From: Sediminibacterium sp.
Lineage (GTDB): Bacteria; Bacteroidota; Bacteroidia; Chitinophagales; Chitinophagaceae
NCBI GenBank assembly: GCA_030158665.1
Contig: JAOASM010000050.1
Location: 232,948-296,947 of the forward strand
Length of the DNA: 64,000 bases
Direction: 5' to 3'
Numbering within the stretch: the first letter of the stretch is position 1; each line of letters starts with the position of its first letter. The notes under the pieces are model-generated. The model ran no database searches. It was not told the origin of the DNA and saw only the letters and a list, made by a program, of their open reading frames with translations. The translations under genes were made by a program, and so were the position numbers. Shown here in pieces: positions 45,935-53,527 of this stretch.

Positions 45935-46792
45935 TTAGCAACAGCCTGCACCAGGAACACATTTATTTTCCTTTACTAAATCAGATTTTGGCTTTTGTGC
46001 AAAAACGGTCACACTAAATATACCAGTTGATCCAGATTTAAATTGGTTGATTTCGTCTTGTGATAAATAATTGATTAAAATATCATCAGGAATCACAATC
46101 GCTTTTTCTTTTTGTACATCTACATTTTCAAATCCATTTGCATGTATCAATTCTAAATACACTTCTTTTTGAATTGCACCAGCTACACATCCAGCATACA
46201 TTTCGGCGTCTTTTCTTAAACCCTCTGGCAATGCACCTACTAACACCACATCAGAAATACTAAAATGACCTCCTGGCTTTAACACTCTATAAATATCTTT
46301 GATCACTGCATCTTTATTAGGAACCAAGTTCAGAACGCAATTGCTAACAACTACATCTGCAGTATTTGCTGTGATAGGCATATGCTCAATATCACCTTGT
46401 CTAAATTCCACATTATTGAAACCTCTTAATTCGGCATTGGCTCTTGCTTTATCAATCATTGCTGGCGTAAAGTCTACACCAATCACTTTACCAGATTCGC
46501 CAGTCTCATGACGTGCAATAAAACAATCGTTGCCAGCACCACTTCCTAAATCAACTACCGTATCTCCTTTCTTGATTCTTGCAAACTGAGTGGGTAATCC
46601 ACAACCCAAGCCCAGGTCAGCATCTGCGTTGTAGCCCTCTAGTGTAGTGTAATCCTCCGACATGATATTGTACACTTCTGTAGAACATCCGCCAGCCCCA
46701 CAACAAGATGCCATGTTATCTGCCTTATCTTGTAATGCAATTTCGCTATATTTTTTTCTTACAATTTCTTTAAGTTGTTCTTCGGTTGGCAT
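45935..46792 (-). CDS. arsM: Arsenite S-adenosylmethionine methyltransferase
   Basis: A 285-residue ArsM. Motif I is VVDLGSGAGNDCF. Three cysteines at the expected As(III)-binding places are in GLGCGLPT, SNCVLNLVPN and YAGCVAGAI. A CCGAGGC cluster near the N-terminus and a CVPGAGCC tail add thiols. It converts As(III) to methylated species. The ATG at 46792 (MPTEEQ) is used because the upstream ATG at 46843 would overlap arsR and adds an atypical leader. The gap to arsR is 41 nt. Confidence 0.93.
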   Translation of the reverse strand: MPTEEQLKEIVRKKYSEIALQDKADNMASCCGAGGCSTEVYNIMSEDYTTLEGYNADADLGLGCGLPTQFARIKKGDTVVDLGSGAGNDCFIARHETGESGKVIGVDFTPAMIDKARANAELRGFNNVEFRQGDIEHMPITANTADVVVSNCVLNLVPNKDAVIKDIYRVLKPGGHFSISDVVLVGALPEGLRKDAEMYAGCVAGAIQKEVYLELIHANGFENVDVQKEKAIVIPDDILINYLSQDEINQFKSGSTGIFSVTVFAQKPKSDLVKENKCVPGAGCC

Positions 46793-46833
46793 AAAATTTA
46801 TTTTAATTATTTGAAATTTGTTATCTAATAGTT

Positions 46834-47166
46834 TTAACAACATTTATTTGAAGGCGAGGTAAACTTATCAAACAATAGACCTAGCTGGTTTTTAGCTTTA
46901 TTCCACTCTTTTTCATCAATACAATAACAAACAGATACGCCGTCAATATCTCCTTTGATGAGTCCAGCATCTTTCAACTCTTTTAGATGTTGAGAAACAG
47001 TGCTTTGAGAAAGTGGTAATTCATCCACAATGTCACCACAAATGCAGGACTGCTCTTTTAATAATAAATTTAAAATAGCTACCCTGGCAGGATGAGATAA
47101 GGCTTTAGCGTATTTAGCTAAACTGAGCTCTTGCGCCGAATAATCTTTTGTTTTACTTGTTCCCAT
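46834..47166 (-). CDS. arsR: ArsR/SmtB-family arsenic-responsive repressor
   Basis: A 110-residue winged-helix regulator. The DNA-binding part includes [13 protein letters not shown] and [21 protein letters not shown]. The metal site CICGD (CxC in the alpha3 region) matches the ArsR thiol pattern, and a CC pair ends the protein. It is the first gene of the arsR-arsM-arsC-MFS-methyltransferase operon. A perfect inverted repeat 4 nt upstream of its ATG is the likely operator. Confidence 0.92.
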   Translation of the reverse strand: MGTSKTKDYSAQELSLAKYAKALSHPARVAILNLLLKEQSCICGDIVDELPLSQSTVSQHLKELKDAGLIKGDIDGVSVCYCIDEKEWNKAKNQLGLLFDKFTSPSNKCC

Positions 47167-47170
47167 ATTA

Positions 47171-47186
47171 ATCGTAAAATTACGAT
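47171..47186. promoter_or_regulatory. ArsR operator
   Basis: ATCGTA-AAAT-TACGAT is a perfect 6-4-6 inverted repeat just upstream of the arsR ATG (47166). It overlaps a minus-strand -7-like TAATTTTA. ATCGTA/TACGAT half-sites are plausible for ArsR-family repressors. Confidence 0.75.
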
Positions 47187-47224
47187 AAATAATTTAGAAT
47201 AAGAAAATAGACTTAAATTTAAAG

Positions 47225-48370
47225 ATGAAAAAACAAACAATACCTACCCTCCTATTTAGTTTATTGCTATTAATCATTGGTAATCAAACAATTGCACAGG
47301 CAGAAAAAGCGGAAACAGAGATCCAAGCGATCATGCAATCAACACCAGTTGTGGGTTTAGCTGTAGCTGTCGTTAAAAACAATAAAGTCATCTACAATCA
47401 TTCATTCGGACTTAAGGATGCAGAAAATAAAATCCCTTTGAACAATCAATCTATTTTCAGGATTGCTTCTATCTCAAAATCGTTTACCGCAACTGCAATC
47501 ATGCAGCTTGTAGCAAAAAAACAAATAAAATTAGATCAAGATATTAGTGAATTGATTGGCTTTAAGGTAAGAAATCCAAAATACCCTAACAAGGTGATTA
47601 CTTTGAAGATGATTTTATCACACCGATCTTCATTGAATGACAGTGAAGGATATTTTAACTTAGACGCGATTGATCCCAGTAAGAATATTAATTATGCAAA
47701 CTGCTATAATGGATATGAACCTGATAAGGGATATATGTATTGCAATTTAAACTACAATATAGCTGGAACTGTAGTTGAAAGAATCAATGGAATTAGATTT
47801 GATCAATATATTCAACAACAGATTTTAAACCCATTGGGACTTTACGGTGGGTATGATGTGAATTTACTAGATAGCAATTTATTTGCTAAACTTTACGAAT
47901 TCAATAAAGCAACATCCAACTTTACCAATTCGCCAAATGCCTATGCTCCAAAAACAGAGGAGATAGCCAACTACACAATGGGTAGAAGCACACCCCTATT
48001 TTCACCGACAGGAGGGATGAAAATATCGGCTCATGATCTTGCAGAATATATGATCATGCATAGCCGTTTAGGCAAAAATAAAAGTGTACGTATTATGCCT
48101 AAGAAATTGGCTAAGCAAATGCAATCCATTATTTCAGTGGAAGAAGGTTATGGCATGGCAATTGAAACAACTAAGAAATTAATAGAGGGTAAATCAATGA
48201 TAGGACATACAGGATCAGCTTATGGATTGAATAGTGTCATGTTTTTTGAGCCAAAAGAGAAATTTGGCTTTGTGGTGATTTGCAATGGTTCTGATCCCAA
48301 AACCATGAATGGATTTAACGCTGTATTACACAAGACAGTCAACAGTTTATATAGCAATTTCATACAATAA
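47225..48370 (+). CDS. Serine beta-lactamase-like hydrolase (class C/DD-peptidase fold)
   Basis: A 381-residue exported protein (signal ending NQTIAQ) of the Beta-lactamase PF00144 family. The SxxK motif is S82-I-S-K85 (RIASISKSFTA), a YxN-type motif is in YMYCNLNYN, and the KTG equivalent is GHTGSAYGL. Many members are esterases, D-aminopeptidases or penicillin-binding proteins, not lactamases, so 'serine hydrolase' is the safe call. It is divergent from arsR (58 nt) and ends in a strong terminator. Confidence 0.85.
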   Translation: MKKQTIPTLLFSLLLLIIGNQTIAQAEKAETEIQAIMQSTPVVGLAVAVVKNNKVIYNHSFGLKDAENKIPLNNQSIFRIASISKSFTATAIMQLVAKKQIKLDQDISELIGFKVRNPKYPNKVITLKMILSHRSSLNDSEGYFNLDAIDPSKNINYANCYNGYEPDKGYMYCNLNYNIAGTVVERINGIRFDQYIQQQILNPLGLYGGYDVNLLDSNLFAKLYEFNKATSNFTNSPNAYAPKTEEIANYTMGRSTPLFSPTGGMKISAHDLAEYMIMHSRLGKNKSVRIMPKKLAKQMQSIISVEEGYGMAIETTKKLIEGKSMIGHTGSAYGLNSVMFFEPKEKFGFVVICNGSDPKTMNGFNAVLHKTVNSLYSNFIQ

Positions 48371-48406
48371 AAAAAGACTGAATAAAAAAAGACTGAATAA
48401 AAAAAG
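48367..48406. repeat. 15-bp direct repeat, two copies plus a partial third
   Basis: The unit ATAAAAAAAGACTGA occurs at 48367-48381 and 48382-48396 and begins a third time at 48397, running into the terminator stem. The first unit contains the stop codon of the serine hydrolase gene. It looks like slippage duplication. Confidence 0.85.
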
Positions 48407-48439
48407 GGATGCACCTCATAGAGGTGCATCCCTTTTTTT
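48399..48439. terminator. Strong bidirectional terminator
   Basis: A perfect 19-bp stem has the core GGGATGCACCTC/GAGGTGCATCCC with an ATA loop, flanked by seven A and seven T. It separates the convergent serine hydrolase (stop 48370) and PepSY gene (stop 48474). Confidence 0.93.
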
Positions 48440-48473
48440 ATAGATAAATCATAAGACCTAAATAATCTGTATT

Positions 48474-48980
48474 TTAAATAAATAGCATCACTAAAGCCAA
48501 TACAATACCAGCTAAAGTAAAATACATGCCCTTTTTGAAAATGGTTGTTCCAGGCATAAACATCCAAAAAGAGGAGATGACAAAGAATAACAAAGACACT
48601 CCAAAGAAAATATTTAAATAATACAAAGGATCTTTATGTGTTGCTTTGTGTAGTTTGGTTATTTTGTTAATAAAAGTTGGCAATTCTTTCACTTTAAAAT
48701 CTGCCACCCCTGTTGTTTTATTATACGTCCCCTGTTCAAAGGTCACCACATCTAAAGTATCAGACTTTACCTTAAGATTCTTTATTTTAATTGCAGGCCC
48801 AATCTCCTCGTTTTTAAGATTAGTAGCAACAGTAAGCACTTTATGATTCTCTTTTTTTAAGAAATCAGTATCTCTAAAAATCATGATAACGCCACTAATA
48901 GAATAAATTGCCATAATACCCGCTAAAAAGAAACCAAGATAACGGTGATAAATACGCATGTTTTTTGAAACATCACTCAT
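48474..48980 (-). CDS. PepSY-associated membrane protein
   Basis: A 168-residue protein starting KNMRIYHRYLGFFLAGIMAIYSISG, the first helix of PepSY-TM proteins. A periplasmic part (about 40-115) and two C-terminal helices follow (YYLNIFFGVSLLFFVISSFW; FTLAGIVLALVMLFI). It is short compared with full PepSY-TM ferric reductase-like proteins. It may act in iron or redox metabolism; the sequence does not show this. It stands alone. Confidence 0.78.
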   Translation of the reverse strand: MSDVSKNMRIYHRYLGFFLAGIMAIYSISGVIMIFRDTDFLKKENHKVLTVATNLKNEEIGPAIKIKNLKVKSDTLDVVTFEQGTYNKTTGVADFKVKELPTFINKITKLHKATHKDPLYYLNIFFGVSLLFFVISSFWMFMPGTTIFKKGMYFTLAGIVLALVMLFI

Positions 48981-49126
48981 AAGAAAAATTTAAAAGACGA
49001 TTTCGTCTATGGTTAATAAAATAATCTATTGCTAAAATAAGGAATCTAGCTATAAATTGACACTTTGACAAGCTAAGATTGAATGAGTTTAATCATAATA
49101 GACCAAATAGAGTAGTTAAATTTAAA

Positions 49127-49134
49127 TATATTTG
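49127..49134 (+). promoter_or_regulatory. -7 box upstream of the exported VOC gene
   Basis: TATATTTG matches TAnnTTTG exactly, 46 nt upstream of the ATG at 49181. No clear TTTG is seen at -33. The rest of 48981-49180 shows nothing. Confidence 0.4.
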
Positions 49135-49180
49135 ACCTTGAAAGCTAGCTCCTTTTATCCCTTCCTTAAAATCAACCTTT

Positions 49181-49630
49181 ATGAAAAAATGTATCCTAAC
49201 TTTTTGTATGATATGCGCTGTTGCCTTACAGCTTAATGCACAAAAAACAAAAGTTCATATCAATCATACTGCCATTTACGTAGTTGATATTCAAAAAACC
49301 GCTAGTTTTTATACCAATATCATAGGATTAGATACGGTACCTGAGCCATTTCATGATGGGAAACATATATGGTATAGTACTGGCGAGCATTCCATGCTAC
49401 ATGTAATACAAGGCGCTACAGCAAAAAGAGACTATTACAAAAACCAACATACTTGTTTTACTGTTCCAGATTTCAACGCATTTATAGACAAGTTGAAAGC
49501 AGTTAATTGGACATGGGAGGATGTGTCTGGGAATAAGAATGCGATCACAACAAGAGTAGATGGCGTTCATCAAATTTGGTTGCAAGATCCTGACGGATAT
49601 TGGTTAGAGATCAATGATGACAAATATTAG
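49181..49630 (+). CDS. Exported VOC-family (glyoxalase-fold) protein
   Basis: A 149-residue protein with a signal peptide (ending QLNAQ) and one vicinal-oxygen-chelate domain: HINHTAIYVVDIQKTASFYTNIIGLD (key part HTAIYVVD), HTCFTVPDFNAF, and HQIWLQDPDGYWLEIND. His and Glu in the usual metal-ligand places are present. VOC enzymes are normally cytosolic; a periplasmic location is unusual. It may be cotranscribed with the SRPBCC gene 21 nt downstream. Confidence 0.83.
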   Translation: MKKCILTFCMICAVALQLNAQKTKVHINHTAIYVVDIQKTASFYTNIIGLDTVPEPFHDGKHIWYSTGEHSMLHVIQGATAKRDYYKNQHTCFTVPDFNAFIDKLKAVNWTWEDVSGNKNAITTRVDGVHQIWLQDPDGYWLEINDDKY

Positions 49631-49651
49631 TGAATCAAATAATTAATTATA

Positions 49652-50062
49652 ATGGACTTAATTACAGTAGAATCAATCATTGAAGCACCTATAGATATGG
49701 TTTGGGATTTTTGGACCAAACCAGAACATGTGATGCATTGGAATTTCGCAAGTAATGATTGGCATTGCCCTAGAGCAAATAGTGATTTCAATATAGGAGG
49801 CGAATTTCACTATATCATGGCTGCAAAAGACGGCTCGGTGGAGTTTGACTTCTGTGGTACGTTTACAAAAATAATTGACAAAACATTTATTGAAATATTC
49901 CTTGAAGATGGTCGTGAATTGAATATCCAATTTGAATCAGAGGGGAATACAACAAAAATCATAGAAACTTTCGAACCAGAAGAAATAAACTCAATTGAAT
50001 TGCAAAAACAGGGATGGCAAGCGATTCTAGACAATTTTAAATCCTATACAGAAAGCAAATAG
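49652..50062 (+). CDS. SRPBCC/AHSA1-domain protein
   Basis: A 136-residue START-like protein of the AHSA1 type: VESIIEAPIDMVWDFWTKPEHVMHWNFASNDWHCP (key part APIDMVWDFWTKPEHV) and EEINSIELQKQGWQAILDNFKSY at the end. Such proteins bind hydrophobic ligands; no specific role can be given. The gene ends within a terminator hairpin. Confidence 0.87.
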   Translation: MDLITVESIIEAPIDMVWDFWTKPEHVMHWNFASNDWHCPRANSDFNIGGEFHYIMAAKDGSVEFDFCGTFTKIIDKTFIEIFLEDGRELNIQFESEGNTTKIIETFEPEEINSIELQKQGWQAILDNFKSYTESK

Positions 50063-50085
50063 GCCAACTTTTAGTTGGCCTATTT
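50057..50085 (+). terminator. Terminator after the SRPBCC gene
   Basis: A perfect 13-bp stem reads AAATAGGCCAACT and AGTTGGCCTATTT around TTT and runs into a T-tract. It includes the stop codon at 50060-50062. Confidence 0.88.
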
Positions 50086-50127
50086 TTCTAGCTTCACTAT
50101 TTAAGCGCTAGTCTAATTATTATTAAT

Positions 50128-51393
50128 TTATACGAATTTAAAAATAAAAGGAATAGCAAAAGTTACAAAAGCAGCCCATACAGCATATGCTGGTATAAAT
50201 AATGCAATCTCCTTTTCTACATCTTGTATTGAGGCTTTGCCTTTTAAGTTTTTAATTAAGCCATAAGAGACAAATAACAGATGAACAAACATTAAGAGGT
50301 TAGCACCCAATACTGCTAATCTATTGGGCGAAATGCCAAATTCAGAAAGTCTAAATGCAATAGCTGATAGCGCAATCGCATTGGCAATGATGGTCAATAA
50401 TGAAAGGCCAAAAAGAATGATCAAATTCATTTTTGAACTTGCATTTTTAGATACCTCTGTTAATGAGAATAAAATAATAGCCATTACACCTATCAATAAA
50501 GCATTGAATAACAAAAGGAAATTACGATCATTATAAATATTCTTACCAGTATACATTAAGGCAGCAAGAAATACCAACAAGGTAATGAATACAAGGGGCG
50601 TGAAAATTCTTGCAATAGTAGGAGAGATCTTATTTACCAGCTGGGGATTGTTTTGAACTAAATAGGTCGACAGCATTGGAATTGCAGCTAAAGCCCATAT
50701 AGCTATTTGTTCAAAATAGAATTGCTTAATATCTATTTTCAATAATTCAAATAAAGCAATCGTGATCCCAGTAAACAAGACCCCTGAAATAAATATTAAG
50801 GCAGTCATTACAATAAAATTGCCGTTGAATTTTAAAAAGGCTATTTTCTTTTGGCTATTCTTAATATCACCGCCCACAAATGCATAGCCCATAATTGACC
50901 ACAAGAAAATAGGTAAATGAATTAAAGACAATATAAAGGTTGAACTCTGTTCATTATAAGGAAGGATGTTAATAAAAATAGCTGATCCAATAAATAAAAT
51001 CATTGGTAAAATAAATGAGGTCATTGCTAAAATAAATGAGGTCATTGCTAACTTTTGCTTCCAAATAAAGTACATACTTAAAATAGGGAAAACAATAAAT
51101 CCGATATTTTTTGATAAATACACGTCATATTCTAATCCAAAAAATCCTGGTACTTTTGCAATAAGACCACCTACAAAAGCAGCAAGCACAATAAAAATAA
51201 TTTCATTTTTATTAGTCCAAGTAGCATTTTCTTGTGTGAAGTTTAATCTTTCATTCCAAGCCTGAGCTGCTGGCAGATTTTTTATTTCTTCATACACCGC
51301 ATTGAATGCATGAACAAATACAGATGGATTATCACGATACAATTTTTCAAGTTGTTTCGGATTGTTGATATTGATTATAATTTCGTTTTCCAT
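50128..51393 (-). CDS. DUF4153-like polytopic membrane protein
   Basis: A 421-residue inner-membrane protein with about ten helices after a soluble N-terminus of about 65 residues. The C-terminal part (AFRLSEFGISPNRLAVLGANLLMFVHL, key part EFGISPNRLAVLG) matches DUF4153, a family of unknown function often paired with small winged-helix regulators, as here. A 21-bp tandem duplication gives a repeated AMTSFIL in one helix. It is the third gene of the minus-strand run 52398-50128, 61 nt after the regulator. Confidence 0.75.
   Translation of the reverse strand: MENEIIININNPKQLEKLYRDNPSVFVHAFNAVYEEIKNLPAAQAWNERLNFTQENATWTNKNEIIFIVLAAFVGGLIAKVPGFFGLEYDVYLSKNIGFIVFPILSMYFIWKQKLAMTSFILAMTSFILPMILFIGSAIFINILPYNEQSSTFILSLIHLPIFLWSIMGYAFVGGDIKNSQKKIAFLKFNGNFIVMTALIFISGVLFTGITIALFELLKIDIKQFYFEQIAIWALAAIPMLSTYLVQNNPQLVNKISPTIARIFTPLVFITLLVFLAALMYTGKNIYNDRNFLLLFNALLIGVMAIILFSLTEVSKNASSKMNLIILFGLSLLTIIANAIALSAIAFRLSEFGISPNRLAVLGANLLMFVHLLFVSYGLIKNLKGKASIQDVEKEIALFIPAYAVWAAFVTFAIPFIFKFV
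51008..51049. repeat. 21-bp perfect tandem duplication inside the DUF4153 gene
   Basis: The unit AAAATAAATGAGGTCATTGCT plus one base boundary occurs at 51008-51028 and 51029-51049. The copies are identical and in frame, adding seven residues (AMTSFIL) to a membrane helix region, which suggests a recent event. Confidence 0.9.
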
Positions 51394-51454
51394 AATTTAA
51401 CTAAATGATATTTTAATGGGATGTCGAATATTGTAGTTTAAAAATTTTAGTAGA

Positions 51455-51754
51455 CTAACCCCTTTTTTGAATTAACTGCTCCAATGCGTCTAGGTGAGCA
51501 CTAAATGCTTTTTTACCTTCCGCAGTTACAGTATAGGTTGTGTTTGGTTTTTTCCCTACAAACTGTTTGGTTATAGAGATATATTCCGCTTTTTCTAGTG
51601 CAGCAAGATGACTGGCCATATTGCCATCTGTTAATTGAAGTTGTTCTTTTAGCGTCCCAAAATCAACCACTTCATTTACTAACAAAATCGACATGATCCC
51701 TAATCTAACACGACTTTCAAAAGCTTTATTTAAAGCAGCTATATAATTTTTCAC
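51455..51754 (-). CDS. Small winged-helix transcriptional regulator (PF13601 type)
   Basis: A 99-residue regulator. The recognition region is LKEQLQLTDGNMASHLAALEKAEYI and the wing FVGKKPNTTYTVTAEGKKAF (given as key parts LTDGNMASHLAALE and NTTYTVTAEGKKAF). The start codon is GTG, overlapping the upstream gene stop by 4 nt (GTGA). It lies in an operon between two membrane-protein genes. A 7-5-7 inverted repeat over the operon promoter is its probable binding site. Confidence 0.87.
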   Translation of the reverse strand: MKNYIAALNKAFESRVRLGIMSILLVNEVVDFGTLKEQLQLTDGNMASHLAALEKAEYISITKQFVGKKPNTTYTVTAEGKKAFSAHLDALEQLIQKRG

Positions 51755-52398
51755 TTCTCGTATTTAAAGTAGATGTAAAGACCGTAAGCAATATGCAATA
51801 CGCCAAATGCCAAAGCCCAGAAAAGCAATGCATACTCCACATAAAAAGCAGCAACAAGTCCAAGTAGTATTTCTATGACACCCAAGGACCTGATATCATG
51901 AAGGGTATACTTGCTCGCATTAAAAATGGCTAAGCCATAAAATAAAATGGTAGTTGGCAATATCAAAGCAACATGTCCGTGAAACAAAAGAATACAACAA
52001 AAAATTGCACCCGCAACTAAAGGGACAGCCATATTAATGACCAATCTTTTTGCAGTTGCATCCCAAATAGGAAGTGCTTTAGCTGATGCTTTACGCATGG
52101 AAAGTGTAATTGCCACAACCAATGCTACAACCAATAATAAAATAAGTTCGGTTAATAGAAATTGGCACACAGTATGATTTAAGCTTCCATCAGGATTGAT
52201 TATACGAGTGTAATACCCGGGTTCATTGAATTGCATACCTAAAAATTGATACGCCACAATCACTCCCGCTATGGCGATCAAGCCAACAACTATTCCTGCT
52301 AAACCACTCAATGATAAAAATCTTGATGAACGCTCCATCATGGAACGTATATCCTTAATTGCGTCTAATTGATCCTGTTGATGTTCCATATTTGACAT
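51751..52398 (-). CDS. Membrane protein of unknown function, first gene of the winged-helix operon
   Basis: A 215-residue protein with a helical N-terminus (DQLDAIKDIRSMMERSSRF) and about five or six membrane helices. Such proteins commonly precede the small winged-helix regulator in Bacteroidota. The helix IRSMMERSSRFLSLSG is the most conserved-looking part. An ATG at 52389 is an alternative start. It may sense a membrane signal for the regulator; this is inference only. Confidence 0.72.
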   Translation of the reverse strand: MSNMEHQQDQLDAIKDIRSMMERSSRFLSLSGLAGIVVGLIAIAGVIVAYQFLGMQFNEPGYYTRIINPDGSLNHTVCQFLLTELILLLVVALVVAITLSMRKASAKALPIWDATAKRLVINMAVPLVAGAIFCCILLFHGHVALILPTTILFYGLAIFNASKYTLHDIRSLGVIEILLGLVAAFYVEYALLFWALAFGVLHIAYGLYIYFKYEK

Positions 52399-52407
52399 AT
52401 TTAAAAG

Positions 52408-52426
52408 TACTTTGAATTACAAAGTA
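52408..52426. promoter_or_regulatory. Operator-like inverted repeat of the winged-helix operon
   Basis: TACTTTG-AATTA-CAAAGTA is a perfect 7-5-7 inverted repeat, 10-28 nt upstream of the first ATG. It overlaps the -7 box at 52420-52427, as expected for repression by the cotranscribed regulator. Confidence 0.65.
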
Positions 52427-52451
52427 AATGCCAATTGTTCAATCCGACAAA
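52420..52451 (-). promoter_or_regulatory. Promoter of the winged-helix/DUF4153 operon
   Basis: TTTG (52451-52448), a 20-nt spacer and TTACTTTG (52427-52420) form a good Bacteroidota promoter with one mismatch in the -7 box. Confidence 0.55.
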
Positions 52452-52488
52452 TTTTTTAATAAAATTGTTGCTAACATTGCACTGAAGC

Positions 52489-53115
52489 ATGCAATATCCA
52501 GTCAAATTAACTCAAATTAGTGCCGAAAATGCAATCTATATCCCTGATTATGAACAGGTTAAGCAAGTATACACTTCATTGATAAAAATTGAGCCAAATA
52601 CCCCCTTCCCCTTTTGGGCTAAACTGTGGCCCTCTTCAATGGCCTTAGTAAATGTGTTAAAAAGCAATCCCGATTGGATAAAAGATAAACATGTACTTGA
52701 ACTTGGGGCCGGAATTGGATTGCCCTCATTGATGCTTGCTGGAATAGCAAAGTCCATACAAGTAAGTGATTACGCAGATGAGGCTGTTGAACTTCTACAA
52801 AAAAATATAGCGCATCTAAATTTAATGAATGTTCAAGCACTGCAGTTGGACTGGAATCATCTACCTATCTCTATCCAACCTGATGTGCTGATCTTAAGTG
52901 ATGTCAATTATGATCCTTCTCAATTTGATACGCTCATCCAAATTATTACAAGTAAAATTTTGGATGGATGCACCATCCTTTTAGCTACTCCACAAAGGAT
53001 TATGGCAAGTCCGTTTGTTCAGGCATTGGAAACCTATATTCAAACTACTTATGTAGAAGTAGTCAACGAAAATACAAGTTCTATAGAAATAAGTATATTA
53101 GTATTATCAAAATAA
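52489..53115 (+). CDS. Lysine-methyltransferase-like (METTL21/PF10294) SAM protein
   Basis: A 208-residue methyltransferase. PFPFWAKLWPSSMALVNVL before motif I (key part FWAKLWPSS) and HVLELGAGIGLPSLMLAG are hallmarks of the family that methylates protein lysines in eukaryotes. ILSDVNYDPSQF fits its 'D-x-x-Y' motif IV. The substrate in bacteria is unknown. It is followed 11 nt later by a DUF1801 gene and is probably cotranscribed with it. Confidence 0.82.
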   Translation: MQYPVKLTQISAENAIYIPDYEQVKQVYTSLIKIEPNTPFPFWAKLWPSSMALVNVLKSNPDWIKDKHVLELGAGIGLPSLMLAGIAKSIQVSDYADEAVELLQKNIAHLNLMNVQALQLDWNHLPISIQPDVLILSDVNYDPSQFDTLIQIITSKILDGCTILLATPQRIMASPFVQALETYIQTTYVEVVNENTSSIEISILVLSK

Positions 53116-53126
53116 GAGCAACTACT

Positions 53127-53474
53127 ATGAACAAAGATTTTCAAACAGTAGATGAATACATTCAAAGTTTTCCAAAAAAGACACAGGTTCATTTAAAAGC
53201 AATTCGAAAAATTATAAAATCAACTGCACCAGAAGCCGTTGAACAAATTGCCTATAAAATGCCTGCATATAAATACAATAAAAAGCCACTTGTTTATTTT
53301 GCTGGATATGAAAAACATATAGGATTATATGCAACTCCAAGTGGACATGCAAAATTTAAAAAGGAATTATCAAAGTATAAACAAGGAAAGGGTTCTGTTC
53401 AATTTCCAATTGACGAACCAATGCCAATAGAATTGATAAAACAAATAGTTGAATTTAGGCTCTCAGAAAGTTAA
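53127..53474 (+). CDS. DUF1801 (YdhG-like) protein
   Basis: A 115-residue protein: VDEYIQSFPKKTQVHLKAIRKII, APEAVEQIAYKMPAYKYNKKPLVYFAGYEKHIGLY (key part YKMPAYKYNKKPLVYFAGY) and FPIDEPMPIELIKQIVEFR. This is the typical iron-chaperone-like YdhG fold of unknown function. The ATG at 53127 is used; homology does not extend upstream, where the frame overlaps the methyltransferase gene. Confidence 0.87.
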   Translation: MNKDFQTVDEYIQSFPKKTQVHLKAIRKIIKSTAPEAVEQIAYKMPAYKYNKKPLVYFAGYEKHIGLYATPSGHAKFKKELSKYKQGKGSVQFPIDEPMPIELIKQIVEFRLSES

Positions 53475-53487
53475 TGGCATAAAAAAG

Positions 53488-53504
53488 GGGGCAGATGCTC
53501 CCCG
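53488..53504 (-). terminator. Probable terminator of the DUF4382 gene
   Basis: GGGGGCA and TGCTCCCC pair with one bulged base around a small loop. On the minus strand a run of six T follows. It lies 24 nt past the DUF4382 gene stop. Confidence 0.6.
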
Positions 53505-53527
53505 TTTCACTATTTCTTACACCAAAC

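Noticed and set aside
47225..48370. Possible class C beta-lactamase
   Set aside because: SxxK and HTG motifs fit the wider serine-hydrolase family. Nothing specific to true lactamases was seen, so only the general call is made.
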